A DNA stretch of 64,000 nucleotides from Yimella sp. cx-51 (lineage in GTDB: Bacteria; Actinomycetota; Actinomycetes; Actinomycetales; Dermatophilaceae). The notes beneath the pieces are model-generated. The model saw nothing but the letters and a program-made list of their open reading frames with translations, searched no databases and was not told the DNA's origin. The translations under genes and the position numbers were made by a program. This document shows positions 8,235 through 17,170 of this stretch, piece after piece. How positions within the stretch are numbered: position 1 is the stretch's first letter; each line of letters starts with the position of its first letter. The stretch is taken from positions 1,674,001 through 1,738,000 of the forward strand of contig NZ_CP072113.1 in the NCBI RefSeq assembly GCF_017654605.1, written 5' to 3'.

Positions 8235-9413
8235 GTGACGAAGACTGACGTGGAGGCATTGGGCGTCTCTGCAGTGGTGTTGTTGTTCGCGGTGATCGCC
8301 GTGGTCTGGTTGTGGTGGCGCCGCCGCGACGAGGAGTTCACCGGCGTCACCCCAGGACTGTTGCCCGCCGACCCGCGAGCGGCGTCGACCAGGCGGGTGC
8401 GCGGGGGCAAGGAATGGAAGGGCACGGTCGCGGTGGCCTTCTCCCCTCCCCGGGGCATCGGCCCGGCGGTTGCCGGCACCGTTGTTGACGGCAAGGTCGA
8501 TGCGCGCGACCTCGCGGCGATGCTGGTCGATCTGTCGTTGCGCGGGTGGTTCGTCATCGAGAAGCTCGGCGCGAACGACTGGCGCTTGGTGCCGAACACC
8601 CATGCGCCGCAAGACGATCAGCTCTCCCCGGCCGAGCAGAGAATGATGGCCGCGCTCTTCCCGCACGGTGCACCCGTGTTGATGAGCACGCTCAAGCAGC
8701 ACTTCGGTCTGACGCTGCGCCAAGTGCAGATCGATCTCTACCGAGAGATGATCAACCGCGGTTGGTATCGCAGGCACCCGCGATCGCGCAGCTCATGGAC
8801 GACGGTGATCGGCATTCTGCTGTTGATCGGCAGCGCGGTGGCAGCCGGTGGGGCGTACCAGCTGTGGAAGCAGCAGGACGCCGTGTACGCCTTTGCGATT
8901 CCTGCCGCGACGGCGGTTGCCGCCGTGCTGTTCTTCACGCTCGGACGCGGACGTGCTCCGCGCACTGCAGAAGGCACCGCCGCCCGCATCCAGACTCTCG
9001 GCTTCGAGAAGTACCTCGCCACCGCCGAGGCCGATCAGATCAAGTTCGAGGAAGCGGCCGGGCTCTTCACCCGCTACCTGCCGTTCGCCATCGTCTTCGG
9101 GCTGGCCGACCGATGGGCGAAGGTCATCGGCGACGTCATGAAGCGGGCCCAGTTCGACGGGGCGATGGGCGATTTCGGCGATGTGATGTTCGATCCGATG
9201 GCGTGGTATGCGATGGACGGCGTCCTCAACCTTGCCGGTGACGGAATCGGCGCCCTGATCGACGTGGCCAGCGGTGTCGACATCGCCGGCGGCCTGGCCG
9301 ACGTCACCAGCGCCTTCGGCGACTTCACCTCCTCGGCCAGCGACATCTTCAGCGAGGCGGACGGGTGCCTGGACGGCTGCGACGGCTGCGACCTCGGCTG
9401 CATCGACTTCTGA
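8235..9413 (+). CDS. DUF2207-like membrane protein lacking the exported N-terminal domain, Cys-rich tail
   Basis: 392 residues. An N-terminal helix (about 9-29) is followed by a cytosolic part with a winged-helix-like module (about 95-180: RDLAAMLVDLSLRGWF, LTLRQVQIDLYREMINRGW), two membrane helices (about 193-213 and 219-238) and the segment FEKYLATAEADQIKFEEAAGLF, which resembles the C-terminal part of DUF2207 proteins. The large N-terminal exported domain of that family is absent. The tail ends in a C-x3-C-x2-C-x3-C cluster. The GTG start has GGAGGT at 8 nt. Function unknown. Ends 6 nt from the convergent corA. Confidence 0.7.
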   Translation: MTKTDVEALGVSAVVLLFAVIAVVWLWWRRRDEEFTGVTPGLLPADPRAASTRRVRGGKEWKGTVAVAFSPPRGIGPAVAGTVVDGKVDARDLAAMLVDLSLRGWFVIEKLGANDWRLVPNTHAPQDDQLSPAEQRMMAALFPHGAPVLMSTLKQHFGLTLRQVQIDLYREMINRGWYRRHPRSRSSWTTVIGILLLIGSAVAAGGAYQLWKQQDAVYAFAIPAATAVAAVLFFTLGRGRAPRTAEGTAARIQTLGFEKYLATAEADQIKFEEAAGLFTRYLPFAIVFGLADRWAKVIGDVMKRAQFDGAMGDFGDVMFDPMAWYAMDGVLNLAGDGIGALIDVASGVDIAGGLADVTSAFGDFTSSASDIFSEADGCLDGCDGCDLGCIDF

Positions 9414-9419
9414 GGCCGC

Positions 9420-10439
9420 TCAGAGCGAACGGCCCAACCAACCCCGCTTGCGGAAGACCCACCACAGCCCACTCGACAGGGCGACGATCAGCACCGCGCT
9501 CATCCACAGACCCGCGGGCTTGGAGAACCCTGGGTAGGGCACGTTCTGTCCGAACCACCCGGTGATTGCCGTGGGTACGGCAATGATGGCCGCCCAGGCT
9601 GCCAGTTGACGCATGGTGGTGTTGAGTCGTGCGTCCTGCAACGACAGGTTCGTCTCGAACAGCGAGGTGACCATGTCGCGCAGGGATTCTGTCCATTCGG
9701 CGGCGCGCAGGATGTGGTCGTAGAGATCGTCGAACCAGCTGTCGAGCTCGGTGTTCGTTCGTCCGGCGTGCCGTAGCAGTCCGTTGACCACTTCGCGCAT
9801 CGGCAGCACGACTCGCCGCAGCGCGACGAGGTTCTTGCGCATCGCATAGACCTCCCGCAGGAAGTGCGGACCGGTGCGGTCGGCTTCGAAGAGCACGTCC
9901 TCAAGGCGTTCGATCTCGTCATCGAGGGTCTGGATGGTGGCGAAGTGACCGTCGACGATCGTGTCCATCAGCCCGTGCACCAGCGCGCGGGGACCGTACT
10001 GCAGCAGGTCGGCGTTGTCGTCCCAGGTGCGCAGTACGGGCTCCATGTCGAAGTCGCTGCCCCTGATCGTGACCAGCGCCGCCGGCAGCATGAAGCCCGA
10101 TATCTGGTGCACCTCGAGCCGGTCCTGGTGGTCGTCGCGGCGATCGCCACCCACGAGTTGCGCCGAATATGCGGTGAAGAACAGGTGGTCACCGTGTCGG
10201 CTCACTTTCGGGCGCTCGTGCCTGGCGAATGCGTCCTCCACCTCGGTCGGCGGAAGGTGCAGCGCCTCGATCAAGGGCTCGAGGTGCGCCGGGCTGGCGT
10301 CGACGAGGTCGAGCCACACCAGCGTGGTGGGGTCACGCAGCGATGCCAGGATCTCGTCGCGGCCCACCGTCTGCGCGACCAACTCGCCGTCGCGCCACAC
10401 TCGGCAATTCAGTTGAGCCGTGCCGCTCCCCATACCCAT
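9420..10439 (-). CDS. corA: CorA-family divalent metal transporter
   Basis: 339-residue inner-membrane Mg2+/Co2+ channel-type protein. A long cytosolic N-terminal domain with helices leads to two C-terminal membrane helices (about residues 278-297 and 312-331). The signature loop reads GWFGQNVPYPGF, so the classical GMN triad is GQN here. Family members work as homopentamers. The start ATG at 10439 has a second ATG two codons later; either is possible. Divergent from the aminotransferase at 10509. Confidence 0.9.
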   Translation of the reverse strand: MGMGSGTAQLNCRVWRDGELVAQTVGRDEILASLRDPTTLVWLDLVDASPAHLEPLIEALHLPPTEVEDAFARHERPKVSRHGDHLFFTAYSAQLVGGDRRDDHQDRLEVHQISGFMLPAALVTIRGSDFDMEPVLRTWDDNADLLQYGPRALVHGLMDTIVDGHFATIQTLDDEIERLEDVLFEADRTGPHFLREVYAMRKNLVALRRVVLPMREVVNGLLRHAGRTNTELDSWFDDLYDHILRAAEWTESLRDMVTSLFETNLSLQDARLNTTMRQLAAWAAIIAVPTAITGWFGQNVPYPGFSKPAGLWMSAVLIVALSSGLWWVFRKRGWLGRSL

Positions 10440-10508
10440 GGCGATCAGGCTAGGGCAGTTCTGGAGCAGAGCGCGGGGCCGGCATCCATGGCTCGTAGGC
10501 TCCAGGTC

Positions 10509-11654
10509 ATGGAGTACGAGATCCTCACGGCCACCTCCGCCCAGGCGCGCTCAACCCACACCAGCGTCAAGTGGGAGGCCTTCGGCCCAGACGTGCTGCC
10601 GTTGTGGGTGGCTGAGATGGACGCGCAGCCGTGCCCGGCTGTGGTGGAGAGCATCTCTGCAGCGGTGCGACGCGGCGACACCGGTTACGGCTGGGGGCCG
10701 CGGTATGCCGAGGCGCTCGCCGAATTCGCCTCCGACACATGGGAATGGCGGATTCCGGCCTCGCGGGTGACCGTGGTCGCCGATGCGATGATCGGCGTGG
10801 CAGAGGTGCTGCGCGAGGTGACCGATGTCGAGGGCAGCATCGTGGTCTCCTCCCCCTGTTACGACTCCTTCCACGGATTCATCGACATGCTCGGACGGCA
10901 CGCGGCTGACGCACCGCTGGGCGCCGACGGCCGTCTTGATCTGGCCGCAATCGAAATCGAGTTCGCCCGGGTGTCAGCAACCGGCCGCCGCTCGGCGTAC
11001 CTGCTGAGCAACCCGCAGAACCCGACCGGCACCGTGCACACCGCGGCTGAGCTGACCGCTCTCGCCAAAGTGGCGAACCAGTACGGCGTGACCGTGGTGT
11101 CGGACGAGATCCATGCGCCCTTGGTGTTCGAGGGCGCGTTCACCCCCTACCTGACGGTGCCTGGAGGGTCGACCGGTTTTAGCGTGATCTCGGCGTCCAA
11201 GGCCTGGAACCTCGCGGCTCTCAAGTCCGCCGCGGTGATCTCCGGCGAGAACGTCGACCCGCGGCTGCGGCTCATGCATGACATGCACACCCACGGAGCC
11301 AGTCACTTCGGCATCCTGGCGCACGTCGCTGCCTTCCGGGACGGCCGAGACTGGCTGCGCCAACTCCGCACCGAGCTGGACGCGAACCGGCACCTGCTCG
11401 CCGACCTGCTCAGCGAGCACCTGCCGAACATCGCCTACACGCCGCCGGCGTCCACCTATCTGGCCTGGCTCGACTGTCGCGCAACGGGATTGGGCGACGA
11501 TCCCGCGTCCCACTGGCGCAGCACCGCAGGCGTTGCGTTGTCGAGCGGCATCCAGTACGGGCCGGTCACCGGGCGCGGCTTCGCGCGGCTCAACTTCGCC
11601 ACCTCACCGCAGATCCTGACCGAGGCGATCACCAGGATCGCTTTGGCCGGATGA
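10509..11654 (+). CDS. PLP aminotransferase, MalY/PatB-like (putative C-S lyase)
   Basis: 381-residue fold-type I PLP enzyme. The PLP lysine is in SASKAWNLAALKSA; other marks are LPLWVAEMD near the start (typical of MalY/PatB C-S beta-lyases), SNPQNPTGTVH and VVSDEIHAPLVF. Members cleave cystathionine or cysteine conjugates, and some act as aminotransferases. Start ATG 10509 gives MEYEILTATSAQARS; an in-frame ATG seven codons upstream is an alternative and no strong ribosome site separates them. Ends 3 nt from the convergent M6 protease gene. Confidence 0.85.
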   Translation: MEYEILTATSAQARSTHTSVKWEAFGPDVLPLWVAEMDAQPCPAVVESISAAVRRGDTGYGWGPRYAEALAEFASDTWEWRIPASRVTVVADAMIGVAEVLREVTDVEGSIVVSSPCYDSFHGFIDMLGRHAADAPLGADGRLDLAAIEIEFARVSATGRRSAYLLSNPQNPTGTVHTAAELTALAKVANQYGVTVVSDEIHAPLVFEGAFTPYLTVPGGSTGFSVISASKAWNLAALKSAAVISGENVDPRLRLMHDMHTHGASHFGILAHVAAFRDGRDWLRQLRTELDANRHLLADLLSEHLPNIAYTPPASTYLAWLDCRATGLGDDPASHWRSTAGVALSSGIQYGPVTGRGFARLNFATSPQILTEAITRIALAG

Positions 11655-11657
11655 CCG

Positions 11658-14489
11658 TCAGAGGCCGTACCAGCCTCCGAGGTCCATGATGACGTCGGTG
11701 ACGCCGGCGCTGTTGTAGACCGAGGTGGCTCCCCCGCTCCCCACGACCGTGGAGACCAGGTTGGGCACGGTCTGACCCGCTGCCCAGTTGAGGCTGGAGG
11801 CTGTCGGGCGAGCGTTACCGGCCGGCCACACGGTGAGGTAACTGCCTGCCGTGGTGTTGGCCGCCGTGGCGTTGACCACCACAGCCTTCGCGTCGTCCGG
11901 AATGCCCGTGGTGCCCCCGGTGAGATCGACGGTCATCGTGCGGGCGGCGCCGAGGCGAGCCTTGGCGGGCACACCGAGCGGCACCCGGGTGTCAACGATC
12001 CGTTTCGGCGCGGTCGGGTGGTAGACGAACTGACCGGACGGTCCGAACCAGCCCACGACATCGGCCAACAGGTGAGTGTTTCCAGCGGAGTTGTAGAGGC
12101 GCACCTGCCCGTTGGTACCGACGGGGGTGTAGACGAGGTTGGCGATCGCGGCCGTGCCGCTCGGCCAGTTCAGATTCGACGCGGTCGGGCGGGAGCGTCC
12201 GTTCGGATAGACCGTGAGGTAGGAACTCGCCGTTGTGTTGGTCGCAGTCACATTCATCACGACACCGGTGGCGTTGCTCGGCACGCCGGTCGTGCCACCG
12301 GCCACGGTGAGCGGCCGCGTCTGCGCGGCTCCGAGTGCTGAGTCAGTGCGGGTGTCGAGAATGCGCCGTGGGCTGGTCGGGGTGTACTTGCTGCCCGCCG
12401 GCGCGCCGGCCTTCAGGTAGTAGCCGACGACGTCGGCCAGGTAGTGGGTCCCTCCCGAGGAGCCGTTGTGGATGGTGACGGCACCGGTCGCTCCGACCTT
12501 GGCAATGACAAGGTTCGCGGTCGCCGTAACTCCAGACCTGAAGTTGAGGTTGGAGGCTGTCGGCCGCGTGGTTCCGGCCGGGAACATCGTGGCGTACCCG
12601 CTCACCGTCGGCTGCACGGCGGTCACGTTGAGCACGACGGCGTCGACCTGCGACGCGATCGGTACCCCGTTGCGACCCGTCACCTGCACGTCGACCGCCT
12701 GGTTCGCCGCCACCTTCGTCGTCGTGCGGGTGTCGAGGTCACGGGCGGGGGCGACGGGAACGAAAGTGCCCGCCGAGGGTCCGGTCGGGCCCGCGGACAG
12801 CGTGGCGTTCATGGTCGACGCGCAGCCGCCGGTAGCTGTCATTGCTGCGGGGGTGCTGGCACCGGCATTGGTGAACGAGTTGGGCGTGGACGAAGAATTG
12901 AACGATGTTTGTCCGGTCACACCGTGCCACGGATCAGCGGCGGACCCGACGTACCGCGGACGGTCAAGGCCGTTGTTGCCGTCCGCTTCCTCGACGTCGA
13001 CCAGTCGCGCCCCGTCGTTGTCGTTGTCCCGCCGGGTCTCGTCGACGTGGTAGACCAGCAGGCCACAGCCGGGAAGGGCGATGTCGAGCCCGGTCGGCTG
13101 GCGGTTCTCCACCAGGAAGTACTCACCGGTGCCGCCAATTCTCCAGTTGTATTCGGCACCGCCGGGGTTGTCGAGCAGTCGATAGGTCGAGTTGGCGGTT
13201 GCTGCCTGACCGACTGCCACCGTCGAGGTGCCGGTGATCGGCGTGGGGTTGATCCATCCCTGCACGTACTTGCTCCAAGCGTCCGGAAGAATCGGTGCGT
13301 CCCCCGGCGTCTGACTTCCCGGCTTGGTGCCCCACGCACCGGACGCCATGAGGCTCCAGTCGCCCACTCCTTCGCTGGAGAAGTCGGTGTCGTAGAGGTC
13401 GGGCCACCCCAGGTCGTGGCCGAACTCGTGGGCCATCACACCGATCGTCGCCCGGTGAGCCTCGCCGGGATATGCCTTCTCGCAGTGCGATTCGCCGAAC
13501 TGCGTGTACCCCTGGCCGCCGACCCTCACGCCGTCGACCGTGGGCGGCGTGGACAAGCTCCACTGGTGGGCCCACAGGTTCGGCGCACAGGAAGAGTCCT
13601 GCCCGGCGTACGACGCTTCGTAACCCGCGGCGATCACGGTGATGTGCAGCTCGTTCGGTGAGATGACACCGTCACCGTTGGTGTCGTAGGACAAGTAGTC
13701 GATGTAGGGATTGGCCGCCTTGATGGCTTCCGCTGTCACCTGCTGCGCCGAGGCGCCCACTTCCGCGCCATAGTTTGGATGCGCCATCGGAAGCGTCACC
13801 CATCCGATCACGCCGTCAGCGGCACCGCTGGTCTCTGCCGCGGGTGCGACATCGAGCTTGTTGTAGCTGGCCACCTTGTAATACGCCCGCACGCTATTGG
13901 TGCTGCCGAAGAAGCTGGAAGCCCACTGCGCCGGCGTCGATCCGACTGAGCTGCGATTGCTGAATTGCGCAAGGATGACAACCGTCTTCTGCGAACCCAC
14001 GTTGGTCAGCGCCGAAGCGCCTTGCGGCGCGGGATTGGTCGGGACGGCGACAGCGTCACGGCTCGGCTTCAGGCCCTTGGCGGCCTTCGGCGCGGGGGCT
14101 GCATCCGAGACCGGTGCGCCTGCCGCGGCGGGCTGACCCTTGGCGTCGAGGGATGTCGCATATCGCCACGTGCCGGTCTTATCCTTGACGATGGTGGCGC
14201 CGTTGCTGGTCCACCAGTTACGCGCCGAGTCGCCGTGCCGCCGCGCCACGATCTTGCGGCCGTCGGGCTGAGTGAGCACGTGCTGCTTCGGGTTGACCGG
14301 CACACCGCGAACCGCACGCTCCGAGCGCGGGCCGGGCTGCTTCACCGGCGCCGAATCAGCAAGCGTCGCAACAGTCCTGAGGTTCGAGGGTGCGGACGCC
14401 GCCTCCGCGGAGCCGCCCGTTGCCACCAAAGCGGTCGCGGCCAGCGCCGTGACGCCGGCGCGCAGGAATCGGAGCGTGTGTCGGTTCAC
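11658..14489 (-). CDS. Secreted M6-family metalloprotease with three C-terminal repeats
   Basis: 943 residues. Signal peptide at 1-31 (basic start, hydrophobic core, cut near AEA-AS). The protease domain has the zinc motif HEFGH at 354-358, extended as HEFGHDLGWPDLYD, typical of M6 (immune inhibitor A-like) enzymes. DTNGDGVISPNE at about 269-280 looks like an EF-hand calcium loop. Residues about 577-943 are three divergent copies of a ~120-residue beta-rich module (R-x-LDTR near the start, RPTASNLNW in the middle, LADVVGW at the end). No cell-wall sorting signal is visible, so the product is probably released. Starts with GTG behind AGAGGA. Confidence 0.88.
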   Translation of the reverse strand: MNRHTLRFLRAGVTALAATALVATGGSAEAASAPSNLRTVATLADSAPVKQPGPRSERAVRGVPVNPKQHVLTQPDGRKIVARRHGDSARNWWTSNGATIVKDKTGTWRYATSLDAKGQPAAAGAPVSDAAPAPKAAKGLKPSRDAVAVPTNPAPQGASALTNVGSQKTVVILAQFSNRSSVGSTPAQWASSFFGSTNSVRAYYKVASYNKLDVAPAAETSGAADGVIGWVTLPMAHPNYGAEVGASAQQVTAEAIKAANPYIDYLSYDTNGDGVISPNELHITVIAAGYEASYAGQDSSCAPNLWAHQWSLSTPPTVDGVRVGGQGYTQFGESHCEKAYPGEAHRATIGVMAHEFGHDLGWPDLYDTDFSSEGVGDWSLMASGAWGTKPGSQTPGDAPILPDAWSKYVQGWINPTPITGTSTVAVGQAATANSTYRLLDNPGGAEYNWRIGGTGEYFLVENRQPTGLDIALPGCGLLVYHVDETRRDNDNDGARLVDVEEADGNNGLDRPRYVGSAADPWHGVTGQTSFNSSSTPNSFTNAGASTPAAMTATGGCASTMNATLSAGPTGPSAGTFVPVAPARDLDTRTTTKVAANQAVDVQVTGRNGVPIASQVDAVVLNVTAVQPTVSGYATMFPAGTTRPTASNLNFRSGVTATANLVIAKVGATGAVTIHNGSSGGTHYLADVVGYYLKAGAPAGSKYTPTSPRRILDTRTDSALGAAQTRPLTVAGGTTGVPSNATGVVMNVTATNTTASSYLTVYPNGRSRPTASNLNWPSGTAAIANLVYTPVGTNGQVRLYNSAGNTHLLADVVGWFGPSGQFVYHPTAPKRIVDTRVPLGVPAKARLGAARTMTVDLTGGTTGIPDDAKAVVVNATAANTTAGSYLTVWPAGNARPTASSLNWAAGQTVPNLVSTVVGSGGATSVYNSAGVTDVIMDLGGWYGL

Positions 14490-14618
14490 GAAGAATCTGT
14501 CCTCTGGTGTGGGATCCGAGGTGGATCGAACGCCATTGTTCCCTACTGCCCACGCGGTTGAGATCGGCCCGGCGTCCGGTCAGGCGAGGCCGATTCGTGC
14601 GAGGCGGGAGGGGTCGGC

Positions 14619-14624
14619 TAATAT
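14619..14624 (+). promoter_or_regulatory. Candidate -10 box of tRNA-Pro
   Basis: TAATAT, a strong -10-like hexamer in GC-rich DNA, 24 nt ahead of the mature tRNA 5' end. The -35 region is poorly conserved. Confidence 0.5.
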
Positions 14625-14648
14625 TCCGGAGGTTCAGCAACGAGCCGA

Positions 14649-14722
<74 letters not shown>

Positions 14723-14728
14723 CACAGC

Positions 14729-14773
14729 AAAACGGGCTCTGACCTGCGGAAACGCGGAGTTAGAGCCCGTTTT
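14729..14773 (+). terminator. Rho-independent terminator after tRNA-Pro
   Basis: Perfect 12-bp inverted repeat AAAACGGGCTCT / AGAGCCCGTTTT around a 21-nt interior, followed by GGTTTTG. It begins 6 nt after the tRNA. Confidence 0.85.
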
Positions 14774-14901
14774 GGTTTTGATGAGTTCGACGCCGCCAGG
14801 CTGGTCTTGTTCGCCCTCCGGACGAAGTGCGGAATCAGCCGACGCGGGCGAACCTGCTCACCTAGCCTCGGGCGCAGAGCAGACCCATCAGGAGGAAACG
14901 C

Positions 14902-16209
14902 ATGCCCGAAGAGCTGACCCGAGTCGTCCTCGACGAATCGCAGATCCCGACCCATTGGTACAACCTGTTGGTCGACTTCCCCGAGCCGTTGCCGCCGCAT
15001 CTGCACCCTGGCACCAAGGAGCCGGTGGGTCCGGATGACCTGGCGCCGCTGTTCCCCGTGGGTCTGATCGCCCAGGAAGTCTCGGACGAGCGGTTCATCG
15101 AGATCCCGGAGCGGGTGCGTGAGATCTACAAGACGTGGCGGCCCTCTCCCCTGGTGCGTGCCCGCAACCTGGAGAAGGTGCTCGGCACCCCGGCGCGCAT
15201 CTATTACAAGTACGAAGGTTCGTCCCCGGTGGGCTCGCACAAGCCGAACACCGCTGTGGCACAGGCCTATTACAACCACCTGGACGGCGTGAAGAAGGTC
15301 ACGACCGAAACCGGTGCCGGCCAATGGGGCAGCTCGCTGGCGATGGCGTGCGCGATGTTCGACATGACCTGCGAGGTGTGGCAGGTCGCCGCGTCGTACG
15401 AGTCGAAGCCGTACCGCCGCATGATGATCGAGACCTACGGATCAACCATCCACTCCTCTCCGTCCGAACTCACCGAGTCGGGCCGGCAGATGCGTGAGCA
15501 GTTCCCGGGCACCACCGGCTCGCTCGGTATGGCGGTCTCCGAAGCCGTTGAAGCTGCCGCAACGGACCCTGAGGCGCGCTACGCCCTCGGGTCGGTGCTC
15601 AACCACGTGATGCTGCACCAGACGGTGATCGGCGAGGAGGTGCTCAAGCAGCTCGCCATCTTCGGCGAGACGCAGGCGGACGTCGTCTTCGGTTGCGCCG
15701 GTGGTGGGTCCAACCTCGCCGGGCTCACCTTCCCGCTGCTTCGGGAGAATCTCGACGGCAACACCACCTCACGACTCGTCGCGGTCGAGCCCGAAGCCTG
15801 CCCGTCGCTGACGAAGGGCACTTATGAGTACGACCACGGTGACGTCGCGGGCCTCACGCCGCTGATGAAGATGTACACCCTCGGCCGCGACTTCGTGCCC
15901 GACCCGATCCACGCCGGCGGGCTGCGCTACCACGCGATGTCGCCGATGGTCTCGCACGCAGTGCACCTGGGGCTCATGGAGGCTTTGGCGATCGGCCAGG
16001 ACGAAGCCTTCGAGGCGGGCGTCATCTTCGCGCGCGCTGAAGGGTTGATCCCGGCACCGGAGTCGACCCACGCCATCGCCGGCGCGGTGCGCGAAGCCAA
16101 GCGCCTCGCCGAGACCGGCGAGGAGAAGTCGATCCTGATCGGCTTGAGCGGCAACGGCGTCCTCGATCTGCCCGCCTACGCCGATCACCTTGCCGGACAA
16201 GGCAACTGA
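14902..16209 (+). CDS. trpB2: Tryptophan synthase beta-like PLP enzyme TrpB2
   Basis: 435-residue PLP enzyme of the TrpB2 group, longer at the N-terminus than ordinary TrpB. The PLP lysine is in GSSPVGSHKPNTAV, glycine-rich phosphate loop GCAGGGSN, and ETGAGQWG corresponds to the TrpB ETGAGQHG segment with W in place of H. AGGAGG precedes the ATG by about 6 nt. It stands alone, with no trpA or other trp gene near. TrpB2 enzymes join indole and serine; the solitary context leaves room for an indole-salvage or serine-related role. Confidence 0.92.
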   Translation: MPEELTRVVLDESQIPTHWYNLLVDFPEPLPPHLHPGTKEPVGPDDLAPLFPVGLIAQEVSDERFIEIPERVREIYKTWRPSPLVRARNLEKVLGTPARIYYKYEGSSPVGSHKPNTAVAQAYYNHLDGVKKVTTETGAGQWGSSLAMACAMFDMTCEVWQVAASYESKPYRRMMIETYGSTIHSSPSELTESGRQMREQFPGTTGSLGMAVSEAVEAAATDPEARYALGSVLNHVMLHQTVIGEEVLKQLAIFGETQADVVFGCAGGGSNLAGLTFPLLRENLDGNTTSRLVAVEPEACPSLTKGTYEYDHGDVAGLTPLMKMYTLGRDFVPDPIHAGGLRYHAMSPMVSHAVHLGLMEALAIGQDEAFEAGVIFARAEGLIPAPESTHAIAGAVREAKRLAETGEEKSILIGLSGNGVLDLPAYADHLAGQGN

Positions 16210-16234
16210 CGCCTCACGGCACGATCTTCACCAA

Positions 16235-16273
16235 CGAGGCGGGCGGAACTCTTGAAGAGTTCCGCCCGCCTCG
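16235..16273. terminator. Strong bidirectional hairpin after trpB2
   Basis: 17-bp perfect stem beginning CGAGGCGGGCGGAACTC with a 5-nt loop, 26 nt past the trpB2 stop and 27 nt before the end of the convergent permease remnant. No long U-run, but the stem is very stable and well placed for both genes. Confidence 0.75.
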
Positions 16274-16299
16274 CATCTACTCGAAACAACCAGCGCGGA

Positions 16300-17027
16300 T
16301 CAGTCGCGCATCTCGTTCTCGCCCATCTCCTGCTCAACGGCCCGCGCCTGAGCGGCACCCGAAAGCTTGGAGTGGCTGCGGCAGAGCGCGAAGCCGACGC
16401 GCCCCATGGCGACGATGTCGACGAGGATCACCGAGATCAAGCCAGCCGCGGCAATTCCGACGAGCACCTTCGCCCGGCCCATCCCGACCTGGTCGAAGGC
16501 GTCGGCGATCGGCTCACCTTCGGAGATCTGGTCGAACTTCACCATTCCGGTGAGCACCAGGCACACGGCCAGGTAGAGCACCGTGCAGATGACGCCCGAA
16601 GGATTCCTGGAGATATCCCGACCAGCCACGAGACACGACCGCGGCTCCGAGCGCGAACTCCAGGATGAGGTCCCGCGCGATGATCCAGGCGAAGATCTCA
16701 CCCGATCGCGGTGTAGGCGTAGGTGTAGGAGCTACCTGCCGCGGCACAGCCGCAGCGAGCTCCGCGTAACAGAGCGCGGCGAGCATGGCCACCACACCGG
16801 CGATCGCGAACGAGATCACGATGCCCGGTCCGGCATGGTTCTTCGCCTCGACACCGGTCAGCGTGAAGATGCCCGTTCCGATGACGATGCCGATGCCGAA
16901 ACCCATGAGGTCACAGGGACGACAGGCGTTTGCTCAGGCGGGCGTGATGGTGGCCGTCTCCCTTCTCCTCGTTCTGCTTCAGGACGTCGTCGACGTCCTT
17001 GGTCCGGAACACCCCTGTCGAAGTCAC
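16300..17027 (-). pseudogene. Amino-acid permease (APC family) remnant
   Basis: Three reading frames together spell parts of an APC-type permease. The N-terminus (GTG 17027, VFRTKDVDDVLKQNEEK) stops at TGA 16911-16913; removing one T there gives SSLDLMGFGIGIVIGTGIF. A one-base loss near 16750 garbles the expected GSSYTYAYTAIG segment, and an extra T near 16697 restores the frame (GEIFAWII). After GWSGYLQ near 16625 the sequence jumps to VICTVLYLAVCLVLTGMV in another frame, so helices in between are deleted. A further jump joins LISVILVDIV to RHSKLSG-like C-terminal residues. About 730 nt remain of a gene normally near 1.5 kb. Confidence 0.88.
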
Positions 17028-17097
17028 TCGCGACAGCTAGTCCTGTCGCCGGTCGTGTAGTGGCTTGCGCTGACCACGAAGTTTTCAGCGTGAATTG

Positions 17098-17134
17098 TTG
17101 ACATCGAAAAACGATATGCATATCGTTTTTCGAT
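17098..17134 (+). promoter_or_regulatory. Consensus promoter covered by a perfect 32-bp palindrome
   Basis: TTGACA at 17098-17103, exactly 17 nt, then TATCGT at 17121-17126. Bases 17103-17134 form a perfect palindrome whose left half is ATCGAAAAACGATATG. It starts on the last base of the -35 box and runs through the spacer and -10 box to the expected start site, which is the layout of a repressor operator. It is AT-rich in GC-rich surroundings. The DUF2975 start codon is 36 nt downstream. Confidence 0.8.
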
Positions 17135-17170
17135 AGCACGAATCCACAACCGACCTCTGGAGTGATCGAC

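Noticed and set aside
9864-10508. N-terminal extension of the MalY-like aminotransferase
   Set aside because: The extra 215 residues are antisense to corA and unlike any PLP enzyme.
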